A DNA stretch of 64,000 nucleotides. It comes from Actinomycetota bacterium. Its GTDB lineage: Bacteria; Actinomycetota; Geothermincolia; Geothermincolales; RBG-13-55-18. The notes under the pieces were generated by a model that worked only from the letters and a program-made list of their open reading frames with translations, was not told the DNA's origin and made no database searches. Below are positions 52,488 to 60,247 of the stretch, piece by piece (within the stretch, counting starts at the first letter, position 1; the number at the start of each line of letters is the position of its first letter). The stretch covers positions 47,347-111,346 of the forward strand of contig JASEFK010000002.1 of assembly GCA_030019255.1 (NCBI GenBank). The letters are read 5' to 3'. The position numbers and the translations under genes are program-made.

Positions 52488-52732
52488 CCTTTCTCCCCGC
52501 CCGCTGGGGTGGTGATCACTCTGTACCCCCACTCCCCAACGACATGACACGACCGCCGGACGTTAATCCCTTGAGTATCCCTTGAAATTATAGATACCCA
52601 CGCCCAGGGAGCCTTTAAACGGCCCTTCATACCCACCTGGGGTCTTTACCCTTTCCCGTTCGACGTTCGGGCAAGCCCAGGTGAGCCGGCCTCGCGCATT
52701 CATGTATGCCCCGGTAGGTTAGCGAAAAAAGA

Positions 52733-52817
52733 TGGTGCCCGGGGCGGGAGTCGAACCCGCACGGGATTCCCCGAGGGATTTTAAGTCCCTTGTGTCTACC
52801 GGTTCCACCACCCGGGC
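52733..52817 (-). tRNA. tRNA-Leu (anticodon TAA)
   Basis: 85 bases including an encoded CCA. The acceptor stem GCCCGGG pairs with CCCGGGC; the anticodon stem AGGGA/TCCCT encloses CTTAAAA with TAA; a long variable arm (CGGGGAATCCCG) is typical of Leu tRNA; the T arm is GCGGGTTCGACTCCCGC. A run of six T follows the CCA on the minus strand and could end transcription. Confidence 0.97.
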
Positions 52818-52982
52818 GCCACACTAATTTTAATCCCCTGGAACTCGGTCGCAAAATCGACCCCGGCACCCAGTGGTTGGGAACGCCACCCGTGGCAGGC
52901 TCATGGAAACCTGAAGGGGCATGGTTATTCTCCCCTGCTTCCGGTACGGAGGGCCTCCCGCGTAGAAGAGGATGGCTTCGGG

Positions 52983-53354
52983 TCACGCTCCGGCCAGGGA
53001 CCTCACCACCTCCACCAGCTCGGAGGGCTGGAAGGGCTTGGTCATGTAGAGGTCGGCGCCGAGGGCCATGGCCATCTCCCGGTCCTCCCTGAGGCTGCGC
53101 ACGGTGAGGACGAGCACGGGAATATCCCTGGTCTCCTCATCCTCTTTGAGCATCTTTAGGATCTGGAAACCGTCCACTTCGGGCATCATAATGTCCAGGA
53201 TGATGACATCCGGACGGCGCCGGGCCACCGTCTCCCGGGTATCCTTCCTCTCCTCGAGGCCCATGATCTGGAATCCCTCGTGCTCGAGGATGGTCTGGAG
53301 CAGCTTGTGGATGGCCGGCTCGTCGTCTATCACCAGGACCTTCTTGCCAAGCAT
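52983..53354 (-). CDS. CheY-like single-domain response regulator
   Basis: 123 residues, receiver domain only. Acidic pocket Asp10-Asp11, phosphorylated Asp54 in IILDIMMPEVDG, Thr84 and Lys106 in MTKPFQP are all in place. With no output domain it must act through protein contact, for example with a kinase or motor, or as a phosphate relay. The histidine kinase at 41.5 kb is the only candidate partner in the window. The upstream gap contains a decayed repeat. Confidence 0.95.
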   Translation of the reverse strand: MLGKKVLVIDDEPAIHKLLQTILEHEGFQIMGLEERKDTRETVARRRPDVIILDIMMPEVDGFQILKMLKEDEETRDIPVLVLTVRSLREDREMAMALGADLYMTKPFQPSELVEVVRSLAGA

Positions 53355-53441
53355 TATCCTCCCCTGCGGTTAAACGGACCGTGGATTATTCCCTTCAGCC
53401 CGCGGTTCATTTTACAACCTCCTCCTTCGTTCCGCCACCCG

Positions 53442-53590
53442 CGAATCGACTCATAATATACCGAAACGGAGGATTCGTAGCCTCGAGAAACCCGTACGAA
53501 AGCATCCCCCATTACCACTCGGGAATGTCGAATCGATTCACAATCAATGCACTCCGGACGGATTCGCTGCCTCGAAACAAATCCTGCCTC
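53442..53590. repeat. decayed 87-89 base tandem repeat upstream of the response regulator
   Basis: CGAATCGA-TCA-AAT at 53442-53457 recurs at 53529-53544, and GGATTCG-GCCTCGA at 53471-53485 recurs at 53560-53574. The order and spacing are kept, so the two halves look like an old tandem duplication of about 88 bases. The 53355-53688 gap has no gene. Confidence 0.65.
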
Positions 53591-53688
53591 CGGGCGGGTA
53601 ACATCGGCCCGGACGGAAGGTCAGCCCGGCCTTCTCCAGCCGTTTCAAGCCGTATTTCCCCGTTCCGCCAACGGCAAGGTTGGAACAC

Positions 53689-54657
53689 CTACTCCCGCCC
53701 TCCCGCAGGCGGGAGGTCCATCCCCGCGGCGGCGCGGAGGACCAGCCCGTCCAGGATGTCCTTCTCGCTCACCAGAAGGCGGTCCAGGGCGAACCCGGCC
53801 ATCACCGCGTTGAGCACCGCGCTCCCTCCCACGATGACGTCCGCCCTGTCCGGCTCCAGGCGCATGTAGCGCTTCCTCTCTTCGAGGGACAAAGAGGCCA
53901 GGCGCCGGTATTCCTCCTCCACCTCGGACCGGGTAAGCCAGGTGTGATGGATGGCCTCCCCGTCGTACTCGGAAAGCCCCAGTCTTATGCCGGCCACGGT
54001 GGTGATGGTTCCCGCCAGCCCCACCGCCAGCCCGGGCCGGGGACGACCCATCTCTTTCGCCAGCGCGGCCAGCTCCTTGCCCAGGTGGTTGTCCATCCTT
54101 GCGAGCTCGGCGGGAGCGGGCGGATCGGAGGAGAGAAACCTCTCCGCCATGCGCACGCATCCCACGTTGAGGCTCCGGGCCGCGAGGACCCGCCTCCCCC
54201 TCCCCAGGATGATCTCCGTGGAGCCCCCTCCGATGTCCACCACCAGGATGAGGCCGAAGGACTCCGGGGGCTCCCCCAGGTCGTGGGTGGCCCCCAGGAA
54301 GGAGAGGAGGGCCTCCTCCTCCCCGCTCAGGACGCGAGGCCGAATGCCCAGGACCTCCGCCGTCCGCTCCAGGAAGGAGGCCGCGTTGGAGGCGTCCCGC
54401 ACCGCGCTGGTGGCCGCCGCCTCCACCGTCCGTACCCCTTCCGCGTCCAGCAACGCGCGGTACTCCATGAGCACGCGCAGGGTCCGTTCCTCGGCCTCCG
54501 GGTCCAGTCGTCCCTTTCTGTCCACCCCCTGCCCCAGGCGGGTTATGGTCATGCGGCGGTGCAGGGTGTGGAGAAGCGGACCGCCTTCTCCCTCCTCCAC
54601 CTGGGCCACCAGCAGGCGCACCGAGTTGGTGCCGATGTCCACCGAGGCCGCCCTCAT
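53689..54657 (-). CDS. ppx: Ppx/GppA exopolyphosphatase
   Basis: 322 residues. RAASVDIGTNSVRLLVAQ (phosphate loop 1), ATSAVRDASN, LSGEEEALLSFLGA and LVVDIGGGSTEIILGRG (phosphate loop 2) are the family motifs of the sugar kinase/Hsp70 fold. It cleaves terminal phosphate from polyphosphate or pppGpp. Short form without the C-terminal HD-like domain, as usual in Actinomycetota. The ATG overlaps the DUF501 stop (ATGA), giving the conserved DUF501-ppx order. Confidence 0.93.
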   Translation of the reverse strand: MRAASVDIGTNSVRLLVAQVEEGEGGPLLHTLHRRMTITRLGQGVDRKGRLDPEAEERTLRVLMEYRALLDAEGVRTVEAAATSAVRDASNAASFLERTAEVLGIRPRVLSGEEEALLSFLGATHDLGEPPESFGLILVVDIGGGSTEIILGRGRRVLAARSLNVGCVRMAERFLSSDPPAPAELARMDNHLGKELAALAKEMGRPRPGLAVGLAGTITTVAGIRLGLSEYDGEAIHHTWLTRSEVEEEYRRLASLSLEERKRYMRLEPDRADVIVGGSAVLNAVMAGFALDRLLVSEKDILDGLVLRAAAGMDLPPAGGRE

Positions 54658-55217
54658 CTTCCCCTCCCCAGAAAGGGCTCACAATCCCCGGGGCATTCCC
54701 GTTCCTGCGGGTTCCCCATCTTCTCGTACACCGCCTCGCCTACCGGGTTCTCACCTCCCGCCAGGTAGTGGGCGAGATGGGCGTGCAGGCACTTCAACCC
54801 TCCGGCCACCGTCCCGCCTATTCCCGCACGGGAGACGAAAAGCTTCCGAACCTTATCGCCGCAGCCCAGGCGTTCCGCCCATTCCTCCCGCAGACTCCGG
54901 TATTCCTCCTCCGCCCCGCGCAGGGCGGAGGCGAAATCCTCGTCATCAGCCAGGCGTTGTCGCAATATCTCCCGGAGGTCACCGTCCTCCAGCCGCGATA
55001 CCTCCCGTTGCAGGAGGGGGCAGGTGAGCCAGAAAAGGGTGGGAAAGGGGGTGCCGTCGTCCAGCAGGGGCGAGGTGGCGATGACCTGCACCTTCCCGTG
55101 CAGGCACCGCGAAGCTGCCCGCACCTCGCCCCGCAGCCTGCGCCCGAGCTGCCGCTCCACCAGGCGGCGGTCCTCCTCGCTCAAGGCACCGCGGTCCAGA
55201 AAATCCTCCGGTTTCAC
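54654..55217 (-). CDS. DUF501 domain-containing protein
   Basis: 187 residues. LGRRLRGEVRAASRCLHGKV, GTPFPTLFWLTCPLLQREVS and GIGGTVAGGLKCLHAHLAHYLAGG are conserved family blocks; the last contains two His and a Cys that could bind metal. The function is unknown. GTG start overlaps the MaoC stop by four bases, and its own stop overlaps ppx. In many Actinomycetota DUF501 lies between ftsB and ppx. Here ftsB is about 6 kb away and a MaoC gene takes its place. Confidence 0.92.
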   Translation of the reverse strand: MKPEDFLDRGALSEEDRRLVERQLGRRLRGEVRAASRCLHGKVQVIATSPLLDDGTPFPTLFWLTCPLLQREVSRLEDGDLREILRQRLADDEDFASALRGAEEEYRSLREEWAERLGCGDKVRKLFVSRAGIGGTVAGGLKCLHAHLAHYLAGGENPVGEAVYEKMGNPQERECPGDCEPFLGRGR

Positions 55218-55648
55218 TTATCCTTGCGCGCAGCCATGAAGATCTTGAAGTCCGCCACCGCCAGCTCCTCGTCCCTCTGGTTCTTCACCGCCTGGCGGAA
55301 GGTGACCACTCCGCCCGCTTCCCCCTTGTCCCTCTTCTCCGTTACCTCTGCCTCCACATGGATGGTGTCCCCGATCTTGGTGGGAGCCACGAAGCGCACC
55401 CGGTCCATGCCGTAGAAGGCTACGATGGCCCAATCCGTGAGGGGCATAAGTCCGCTTGCCGCGGAGAGCACCAGCATGCCGTGGGCGATCCTCTCCCCGA
55501 AGGGGCTCTTGGCCGCGTATTCCCGGTCCACGTGCAGGGGGTACCAATCTCCGCTGAAGGCCGCGAACATGACGATGTCCGCCTCGGTTATGGTCCGTCC
55601 CCTGCTGACGAACTTCTCTCCTACCTGGAAATCCTGGTAATAGCGCAT
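55214..55648 (-). CDS. MaoC-like hotdog-fold dehydratase
   Basis: 144 residues. The hydratase-2 motif is FSGDWYPLHVDREYAAKSPFGERIAHGML with the catalytic Asp and His. KIGDTIHVEAEVTEKRDKGE and VVTFRQAVKNQRDEEL complete the fold. It adds water to or removes it from 2-enoyl-CoA (R-specific). ATG at 55648 (MRYYQDFQVGEKF) is preferred. The gene is divergent from an acyl-CoA dehydrogenase and overlaps DUF501, linking it to both. Confidence 0.9.
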   Translation of the reverse strand: MRYYQDFQVGEKFVSRGRTITEADIVMFAAFSGDWYPLHVDREYAAKSPFGERIAHGMLVLSAASGLMPLTDWAIVAFYGMDRVRFVAPTKIGDTIHVEAEVTEKRDKGEAGGVVTFRQAVKNQRDEELAVADFKIFMAARKDK

Positions 55649-55770
55649 GCCTCCACTCCTTTCGCTCCGCTCCCGTGCCGCATACCTCCAGCCAGAGTAT
55701 AGCGTAGAAGCGCCGATATGCGGACCTGCGGGAATGAGCTGCCCAAAGCGGCTCGCTTGATAAGCGTGGG

Positions 55771-55820
55771 TTGACCGCAATCCCACGGCGAGTTATCTTA
55801 TGCTTAACGCAAATGTTAAG
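55771..55820 (+). promoter_or_regulatory. promoter and inverted repeat upstream of an acyl-CoA dehydrogenase gene
   Basis: TTGACC (55771-55776) and TATCTT (55794-55799) are 17 bases apart. CTTAAC-GCAAAT-GTTAAG (55803-55820) is a perfect six-base inverted repeat at the predicted transcription start, well placed for repression. It differs from the ACATAC-type operator, so another regulator is implied. Confidence 0.65.
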
Positions 55821-55855
55821 TAGCGGTTAATAGTCGGCGTAGAAAGGAGAGGGAG

Positions 55856-57010
55856 ATGACGGTAGGGCTCTTTTTCACCGAGGAACACGAGATGCTGCGC
55901 AAGAGCATCCGGGAGTTCGCCGAGAAGGAACTGGCCCCCCACGCCGAGGAGTGGGAGGAGCAGGGTAGCTTTCCGGACTGGGTGTTCACCCGCATGGGCG
56001 AGCTCGGCTACCTGGGGCTCCACTACCCGGAGGAATACGGCGGGGGCGGAGGCGACTACTTCTGCAACATCGTCCTGGCCGAGGAGCTGGCCCGCTCGGG
56101 CAGCGGCAGCGTGAACATGGCCGTGGCCGTGCAGGTGGGCATGGCCACCCCGCCCATCCTGGCCTTCGGCACCGAGGAGCAGAAGCAGAAGTACCTGGTG
56201 CCGGCCATCAAGGGGGAGAAGATCGCCTGCCTGGGCATCACCGAGCCCAACGCCGGCTCCGACGTGGCCAGCATCCAGACCTACGCCGAGAAGGTCCCCG
56301 GGGGCTGGAAGGTCAACGGGAACAAGATCTTCATCACCAACGGCGCCCGCGCCCACTTCATGACCCTCCTGGCCCGCACGGAGAAGACCAAGGGCTATAA
56401 GGGCATGAGCGTCTTCCTGGTGGACACGGACACCCCCGGTTTCGTGGTCAACCGCAAGCTGGACAAGGTGGGCATGCGGGCCTCGGACACGGCGGAGATC
56501 TTCTTCGAGGACATGTTCATCCCCGAGGACGCCCTGCTGGGCGAGGAGGGACGCGGGTTCTACAACATCATGTGGGAGCTCCAGGGCGAGCGCCTCATCG
56601 GCGCGGCGGCGGCCATCGGCGGCGCGCGCCTTACCCTGGAGGGCATCATCGAGTACACCAAGGAGAGGGTGCAGTTCGGGAAGCCCATCTGCAAGAACCA
56701 AGCCATCGCCCACCGCATCGCCGACCTGGCCACCAAGATCGAGGCCGCCCAGTCCCTGGTGTATATCTGCGCCTGGAAGTACGACCACGGGGAGTACCCG
56801 GTAAAGGAGATCTCCATGGCCAAGCTGATGGCCGCCCAGGTGGCCTTCGAGGTGGCCGACGAGGCTCTGCAGTTCATGGGCGGCTACGGGTACATGATGG
56901 AATACCCCGTGCAGCGGGCCTGGAGGGACGCCCGCCTGGGGCGCATCGGTGGGGGCACTGACGAGATCATGCGGGAAATCATCGCCACCACCCTGGGCCT
57001 TTACGCCTGA
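55856..57010 (+). CDS. acyl-CoA dehydrogenase
   Basis: 384 residues with all classic features: CLGITEPNAGSDVASIQTYA (FAD/substrate), IFITNGARAHFMTLLART, GMRASDTAEIFFEDMFIP, RVQFGKPICKNQAIAHRIAD, and MGGYGYMMEYPVQRAWRDAR with the C-terminal GGTDEIMREIIA. In this subfamily the catalytic Glu usually lies in the segment before RDAR. AAAGGAGAGGGAG precedes the ATG. Most similar in plan to butyryl-/short-branched-chain dehydrogenases. Confidence 0.96.
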   Translation: MTVGLFFTEEHEMLRKSIREFAEKELAPHAEEWEEQGSFPDWVFTRMGELGYLGLHYPEEYGGGGGDYFCNIVLAEELARSGSGSVNMAVAVQVGMATPPILAFGTEEQKQKYLVPAIKGEKIACLGITEPNAGSDVASIQTYAEKVPGGWKVNGNKIFITNGARAHFMTLLARTEKTKGYKGMSVFLVDTDTPGFVVNRKLDKVGMRASDTAEIFFEDMFIPEDALLGEEGRGFYNIMWELQGERLIGAAAAIGGARLTLEGIIEYTKERVQFGKPICKNQAIAHRIADLATKIEAAQSLVYICAWKYDHGEYPVKEISMAKLMAAQVAFEVADEALQFMGGYGYMMEYPVQRAWRDARLGRIGGGTDEIMREIIATTLGLYA

Positions 57011-57063
57011 GGCGTCGGCTTCGCTGCCTGAACCTGGAATCCGGAAACCCTCGGAAAAGAATC

Positions 57064-57095
57064 GAACCCGTCGTTCCCGGGGGTTCCGTTTTTAC
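57064..57095 (+). terminator. possible terminator after the acyl-CoA dehydrogenase gene
   Basis: GAACCC (57064-57069) pairs with GGGTTC (57081-57086), followed by CGTTTTTA. The stem is only six bases, so it is a modest candidate. Confidence 0.5.
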
Positions 57096-57259
57096 CTTGA
57101 GACCATCCAGGAGCCGGGAAAAAAGCCAACCCTTCCCGATCGCCTCAGCCGGAGTTCTTGCCAGGGGCGGAAACGTCCGGTGGGCATCACCGCCGTCCTT
57201 CGCGGTATCGGACACATCTCAACCGGGCGGCTTCGGGCATCATTGCCCGATCCCATAAA

Positions 57260-57286
57260 GGGAAAAGGGCGCGGAGTCCCGCGCCC
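57260..57286 (-). terminator. rho-independent terminator after the MaoC pair
   Basis: GGGCGCGG and CCGCGCCC form a perfect eight-base stem with a four-base loop (57267-57286); on the minus strand TTTTCCC follows. It lies 140 bases past the MaoC gene stop. The rest of the 57011-57425 gap has no gene. Confidence 0.8.
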
Positions 57287-57425
57287 TGACCGTACTTCCC
57301 ACAGATCGCGTGAGGGGCCCCGAGGCACATCCCGCCTAACGTCGCCCGGCCTACACGCCGGGCCGAAAGGGGCTGCGAACCCCGACGGGTAGGCGCGTCC
57401 CCTGAGCGGGTCTACCGTCTTCCCC

Positions 57426-57851
57426 TCAGGGAAGCCAAACCACGGCCTCGCCGCCCTTCAGGACGTCGCTTCCGTCCTCCTTCTCCGCCCACACGTCGAG
57501 GACTACCAGGTTGCCCTCCAGCTTCTCCCGGACCCGTCCCTTGAAGACGACCTTGTCCCCCGGGATGACCATGCCCCGGAACTGGCAGGAGAGCTTCTTG
57601 AGGTAGCCCGGGTCCCCTATCCAGTCCATGACCGTCTTTCCCAGCAGGGCCATATTGAAGAGGCCGTGGGCGATGACGTCGGGCAGCATGGCCACTTCCT
57701 TGGCGAAGTAGGGGTTGACGTGGATGGGGTTGAAGTCGCCGCTGGCCCCGGCGTAAACGATGGCGTCCATGCGGTCGAACTGGTGGGAAAAACTGGGAAT
57801 CTCCTGTCCCACCTGCACGTCGTCGTACCTGAGGTTGCAGAGTTCGATCAT
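57426..57851 (-). CDS. MaoC-like hydratase, C-terminal-type subunit
   Basis: 141 residues. The hydratase motif is YAGASGDFNPIHVNPYFAKE followed by VIAHGLFNMALLG. It matches the HadB/MaoC subunit that carries the catalytic Asp-His pair. The ATG overlaps the stop of the partner gene upstream (ATGA at 57848-57851). The pair resembles the two-part (R)-3-hydroxyacyl dehydratases of Actinomycetota. A terminator follows. Confidence 0.92.
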   Translation of the reverse strand: MIELCNLRYDDVQVGQEIPSFSHQFDRMDAIVYAGASGDFNPIHVNPYFAKEVAMLPDVIAHGLFNMALLGKTVMDWIGDPGYLKKLSCQFRGMVIPGDKVVFKGRVREKLEGNLVVLDVWAEKEDGSDVLKGGEAVVWLP

Positions 57852-58294
57852 TGCGCCCCACCTCCCCGGATGATGAAGGTGGCCCGGGCCCGGCACACCA
57901 ACTCCCCGTCCTGGTTTCTGGCCTCCCCCTCGTAGACGATGAAGTCCAGGTTGCCCTTCTCGTAGATGTCCGCCACCTTTCCCGTCTCCGTGATCACGTC
58001 GTTGGGCTTGACCACCGTGAACCACTCGAACTCCTGGGCCCCATGCACCAGCATGGCCAGGTTGAGTTTTATCTCCTGGTCCAGGAGCATCATCCCCGCG
58101 CCGCGCAGGGCGTACACGGCGGCGAAGTTGGGCATGGCTATGATGTCCCCGTACTTGGTTTGCTTGGCGAACTCCTCGTCATGGAAGATGGGCCGGTGGT
58201 CCTTGACGGCGGCGGCGTACTCGCGCATTTTCTCCCGGCCGATCTCGTACTTGATGGGGCCGTAGGTCTTGCCTATCCACTTGTGGTCGATCAT
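57848..58294 (-). CDS. FAS1-like/MaoC N-terminal-type hydratase subunit
   Basis: 148 residues. KTYGPIKYEIGREKMREYAA and IAMPNFAAVYAL with LVHGAQEFEWFTVVKPND belong to the FAS1-like dehydratase (MaoC_dehydrat_N) family, the non-catalytic half that binds the acyl chain. It is translationally coupled to the catalytic subunit. The promoter region 90 bases upstream holds a degraded copy of the TetR-type operator next to TAAAAT. Confidence 0.92.
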   Translation of the reverse strand: MIDHKWIGKTYGPIKYEIGREKMREYAAAVKDHRPIFHDEEFAKQTKYGDIIAMPNFAAVYALRGAGMMLLDQEIKLNLAMLVHGAQEFEWFTVVKPNDVITETGKVADIYEKGNLDFIVYEGEARNQDGELVCRARATFIIRGGGAQ

Positions 58295-58376
58295 AGGCCT
58301 ACCTCCTTTTATTCTCTCCCTCCCGAAACCACGCCCCGGCAGGCTCTCCCGCCTTCACAGCCGGCAGAGCAAGAAG

Positions 58377-58405
58377 ATTTTAACATACCCCGGTAAGGTG
58401 TATAG
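58377..58405 (-). promoter_or_regulatory. possible degraded TetR-type operator and promoter (site 3)
   Basis: ACATACCCCGGTAAGG at 58383-58398 shares the whole left half and four of eight right-half positions with site 1. As in the thiolase promoter, it directly abuts a -10-like hexamer on the minus strand (TAAAAT, 58377-58382). No good -35 is seen. Confidence 0.45.
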
Positions 58406-58587
58406 GCATGAACGAGGGCGGAACGGAAAACGTCAGCACCCGCACATTTCATGGTCACGAAAGGGGAGGGTCGACAAGGCATGAGGGGCCGGCTTTACGG
58501 GTTATATGCCCTCCGCAGTCACCTGCTCCGGAAAGAAGAGGGCATCGCGGCCGTTATGGGTGGCCGCTACCATCCCCTTCCAGGACA

Positions 58588-58620
58588 AGGCCCCGCACCG
58601 TGGGATCCGGTGTGGGGCCT
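58588..58620 (-). terminator. strong hairpin after the Cys-rich protein gene
   Basis: AGGCCCCGCACCG pairs with CGGTGTGGGGCCT (one mismatch), seven-base loop. It lies about 145 bases past the Cys-rich gene stop. The minus-strand 3' side reads TTGTCC, a poor T tract, so it may act as a terminator or RNA-stabilising hairpin. The 58295-58764 gap has no gene. Confidence 0.5.
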
Positions 58621-58764
58621 CCATCCTCGATCCTGAACCCTGTTGCCCGCGGTAATACGGGCGTTTTCCCTTCCATGCCCTCGAGCCGCCGGAGACGGCC
58701 TTTCCGGAACGATATCTCCGCTCTTACCCGCGCCTCCGGCTCCGGCACCCGGGCGGACATCGGC

Positions 58765-59262
58765 TCAAGCCGTGCAATCCCGGTCCCGCGCGTGCAGGCG
58801 GTCCCGCCTCATGTCGCAATCGCCACTCTGGCCGCTTTCCGTTCCGGACGAGCCAAACGGGGTGAAAGCGGCCCCGTTACCGGAGACTCCCGCATTCTCG
58901 GGGGCGCCGTTGCCATACATCGGGCACTCCTCGGCGCGATGTGGACACTCCTCGGGGCAGGCGCCGTCCTCCGCCCGCTCGTGCAGGCGTTCCGTCGACC
59001 GCTCGCACTGGCCGGCACACTCGCCGCTCATCTCCTCGAGGCAATTCTCGGCCCGGATTCGGCTCTCCTCGCCCTCGTTCCGGGTGGCCTGCTCTCCAGC
59101 TTCACCCGTCCGGACCCTGGAGAGCACTCCGGCTTTGGTCATTCCCTCGGGGCATCCGGATCTCCTCTCGCCTCCGGCGGAGGTAGCTGCCACGGCAACC
59201 CCGGCGGCCACCATGACCGCCAGCGCCAACACGGCGGTGATGACAAGGGCCTTTCCTTTCAT
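58765..59262 (-). CDS. secreted cysteine-rich protein of unknown function
   Basis: 165 residues. A signal peptide (ALVITAVLALAVMVAAGVAVAA) is followed by a polar mature region with nine Cys, mostly in acidic settings: NCLEEMSGECAGQCER, GACPEECPHRAEECPMYG, DCDMRRDRLHARDRDCTA. Asp, Glu, His and Cys density suggests metal binding. ATG at 59262 is chosen because AGGAGGTGA precedes it. It is divergent from an ECF-type sigma factor gene and may be its target. No known family is recognised. Confidence 0.75.
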   Translation of the reverse strand: MKGKALVITAVLALAVMVAAGVAVAATSAGGERRSGCPEGMTKAGVLSRVRTGEAGEQATRNEGEESRIRAENCLEEMSGECAGQCERSTERLHERAEDGACPEECPHRAEECPMYGNGAPENAGVSGNGAAFTPFGSSGTESGQSGDCDMRRDRLHARDRDCTA

Positions 59263-59533
59263 ACTCTCACCTCCTTTCATGCCTCAACCCCTAATACGTC
59301 CGCGGGTGCGGAGATATACGCGACCTGCTACACCGGAGGCGGCCTTCGGATTCTCCCGATCCGGGGAAATTTCCATCTCTTATCGGAAGCAGCGACGGAG
59401 ACGAGGTTTTTATAGGCTTTCGAGAGGCGGGACATTATTCCATCGGCAACCGCCGCCCGGGGACCCCTCCTGGCGGGGACCACCGGTTGAGTATTTCGTA
59501 ACGTATATAATTCGCGGTATAAGCGTAAACACT

Positions 59534-60097
59534 ATGGGGAAGGAAAAGCGCTTGGAATCCCTGGAGGAGCTGGCCCAGAGGACGGCGGAAGGGGACCTGG
59601 AGTCCTTCGCGGAGATCTACCGGGTCCTGCTGGACCCCCTGTATGGGTATTTCTTCTGGAACCTATCCTCGCGGGAGGAGGCCGAGGACCTCACCGAGGA
59701 GGTCTTCCTGAGGTGCCTGGTGCACATAGGGGAATATAATCCCCGGAAGGCACCCTTCAGGGCCTGGGTTTTCCGCATAGCCCGCAACATGCTGGTGGAC
59801 CACCTGAGGAAATCCGCCAGGCGGGAGAGGAAGGCCGCGACGGCGCACGAGGCTCCGGGAGAACCCCCGGTGGGGGAAACCCTCGAGGAGGAGGAAAGGC
59901 GGCGCGCGGTACGGGAAGCCTTGGAGGAGCTGCCTCCCACCCAGAGGCAGGTGGTGATCATGAAGTATTTTTCGGGGATGAACAACACCGAGGTCGCCTC
60001 GGCCCTGGGGAAAAGCGAGGGGGCGGTCAATGCCCTCCAGCACCGCGCCCTGCGCAAGCTGGGTGGTATCCTGGAGCGGTGGGGGTGGGCGGGATGA
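59534..60097 (+). CDS. ECF/RpoE-type sigma factor
   Basis: 187 residues. Region 2 includes YGYFFWNLSSREEAEDLTEEVFLRCL and FRAWVFRIARNMLVDHLRKSARR. Region 4 includes ALEELPPTQRQVVIMKYFSG and TEVASALGKSEGAVNALQHRALRKL. ATG at 59534 has no ribosome-binding site but a TATAAT lies 23 bases upstream, so a leaderless or near-leaderless message is possible; a TTG at 59552 has a better signal (GGGGAAGG). The DUF5667 membrane protein gene follows 150 bases later and may be its anti-sigma factor. Confidence 0.92.
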   Translation: MGKEKRLESLEELAQRTAEGDLESFAEIYRVLLDPLYGYFFWNLSSREEAEDLTEEVFLRCLVHIGEYNPRKAPFRAWVFRIARNMLVDHLRKSARRERKAATAHEAPGEPPVGETLEEEERRRAVREALEELPPTQRQVVIMKYFSGMNNTEVASALGKSEGAVNALQHRALRKLGGILERWGWAG

Positions 60098-60247
60098 GGA
60101 GCATGCCGGAAAGGGAACTTGCGACGGGAAACGCCTGCCACGACGCGGTCCTGGGAAAACATGAGGGACGGTGCACTTGCGGGTTAGGGCACCCTTCCGC
60201 CCGCGGCGCCCATAACCCGACACGTCTCCGGGCGGAGGTATGAAGCC

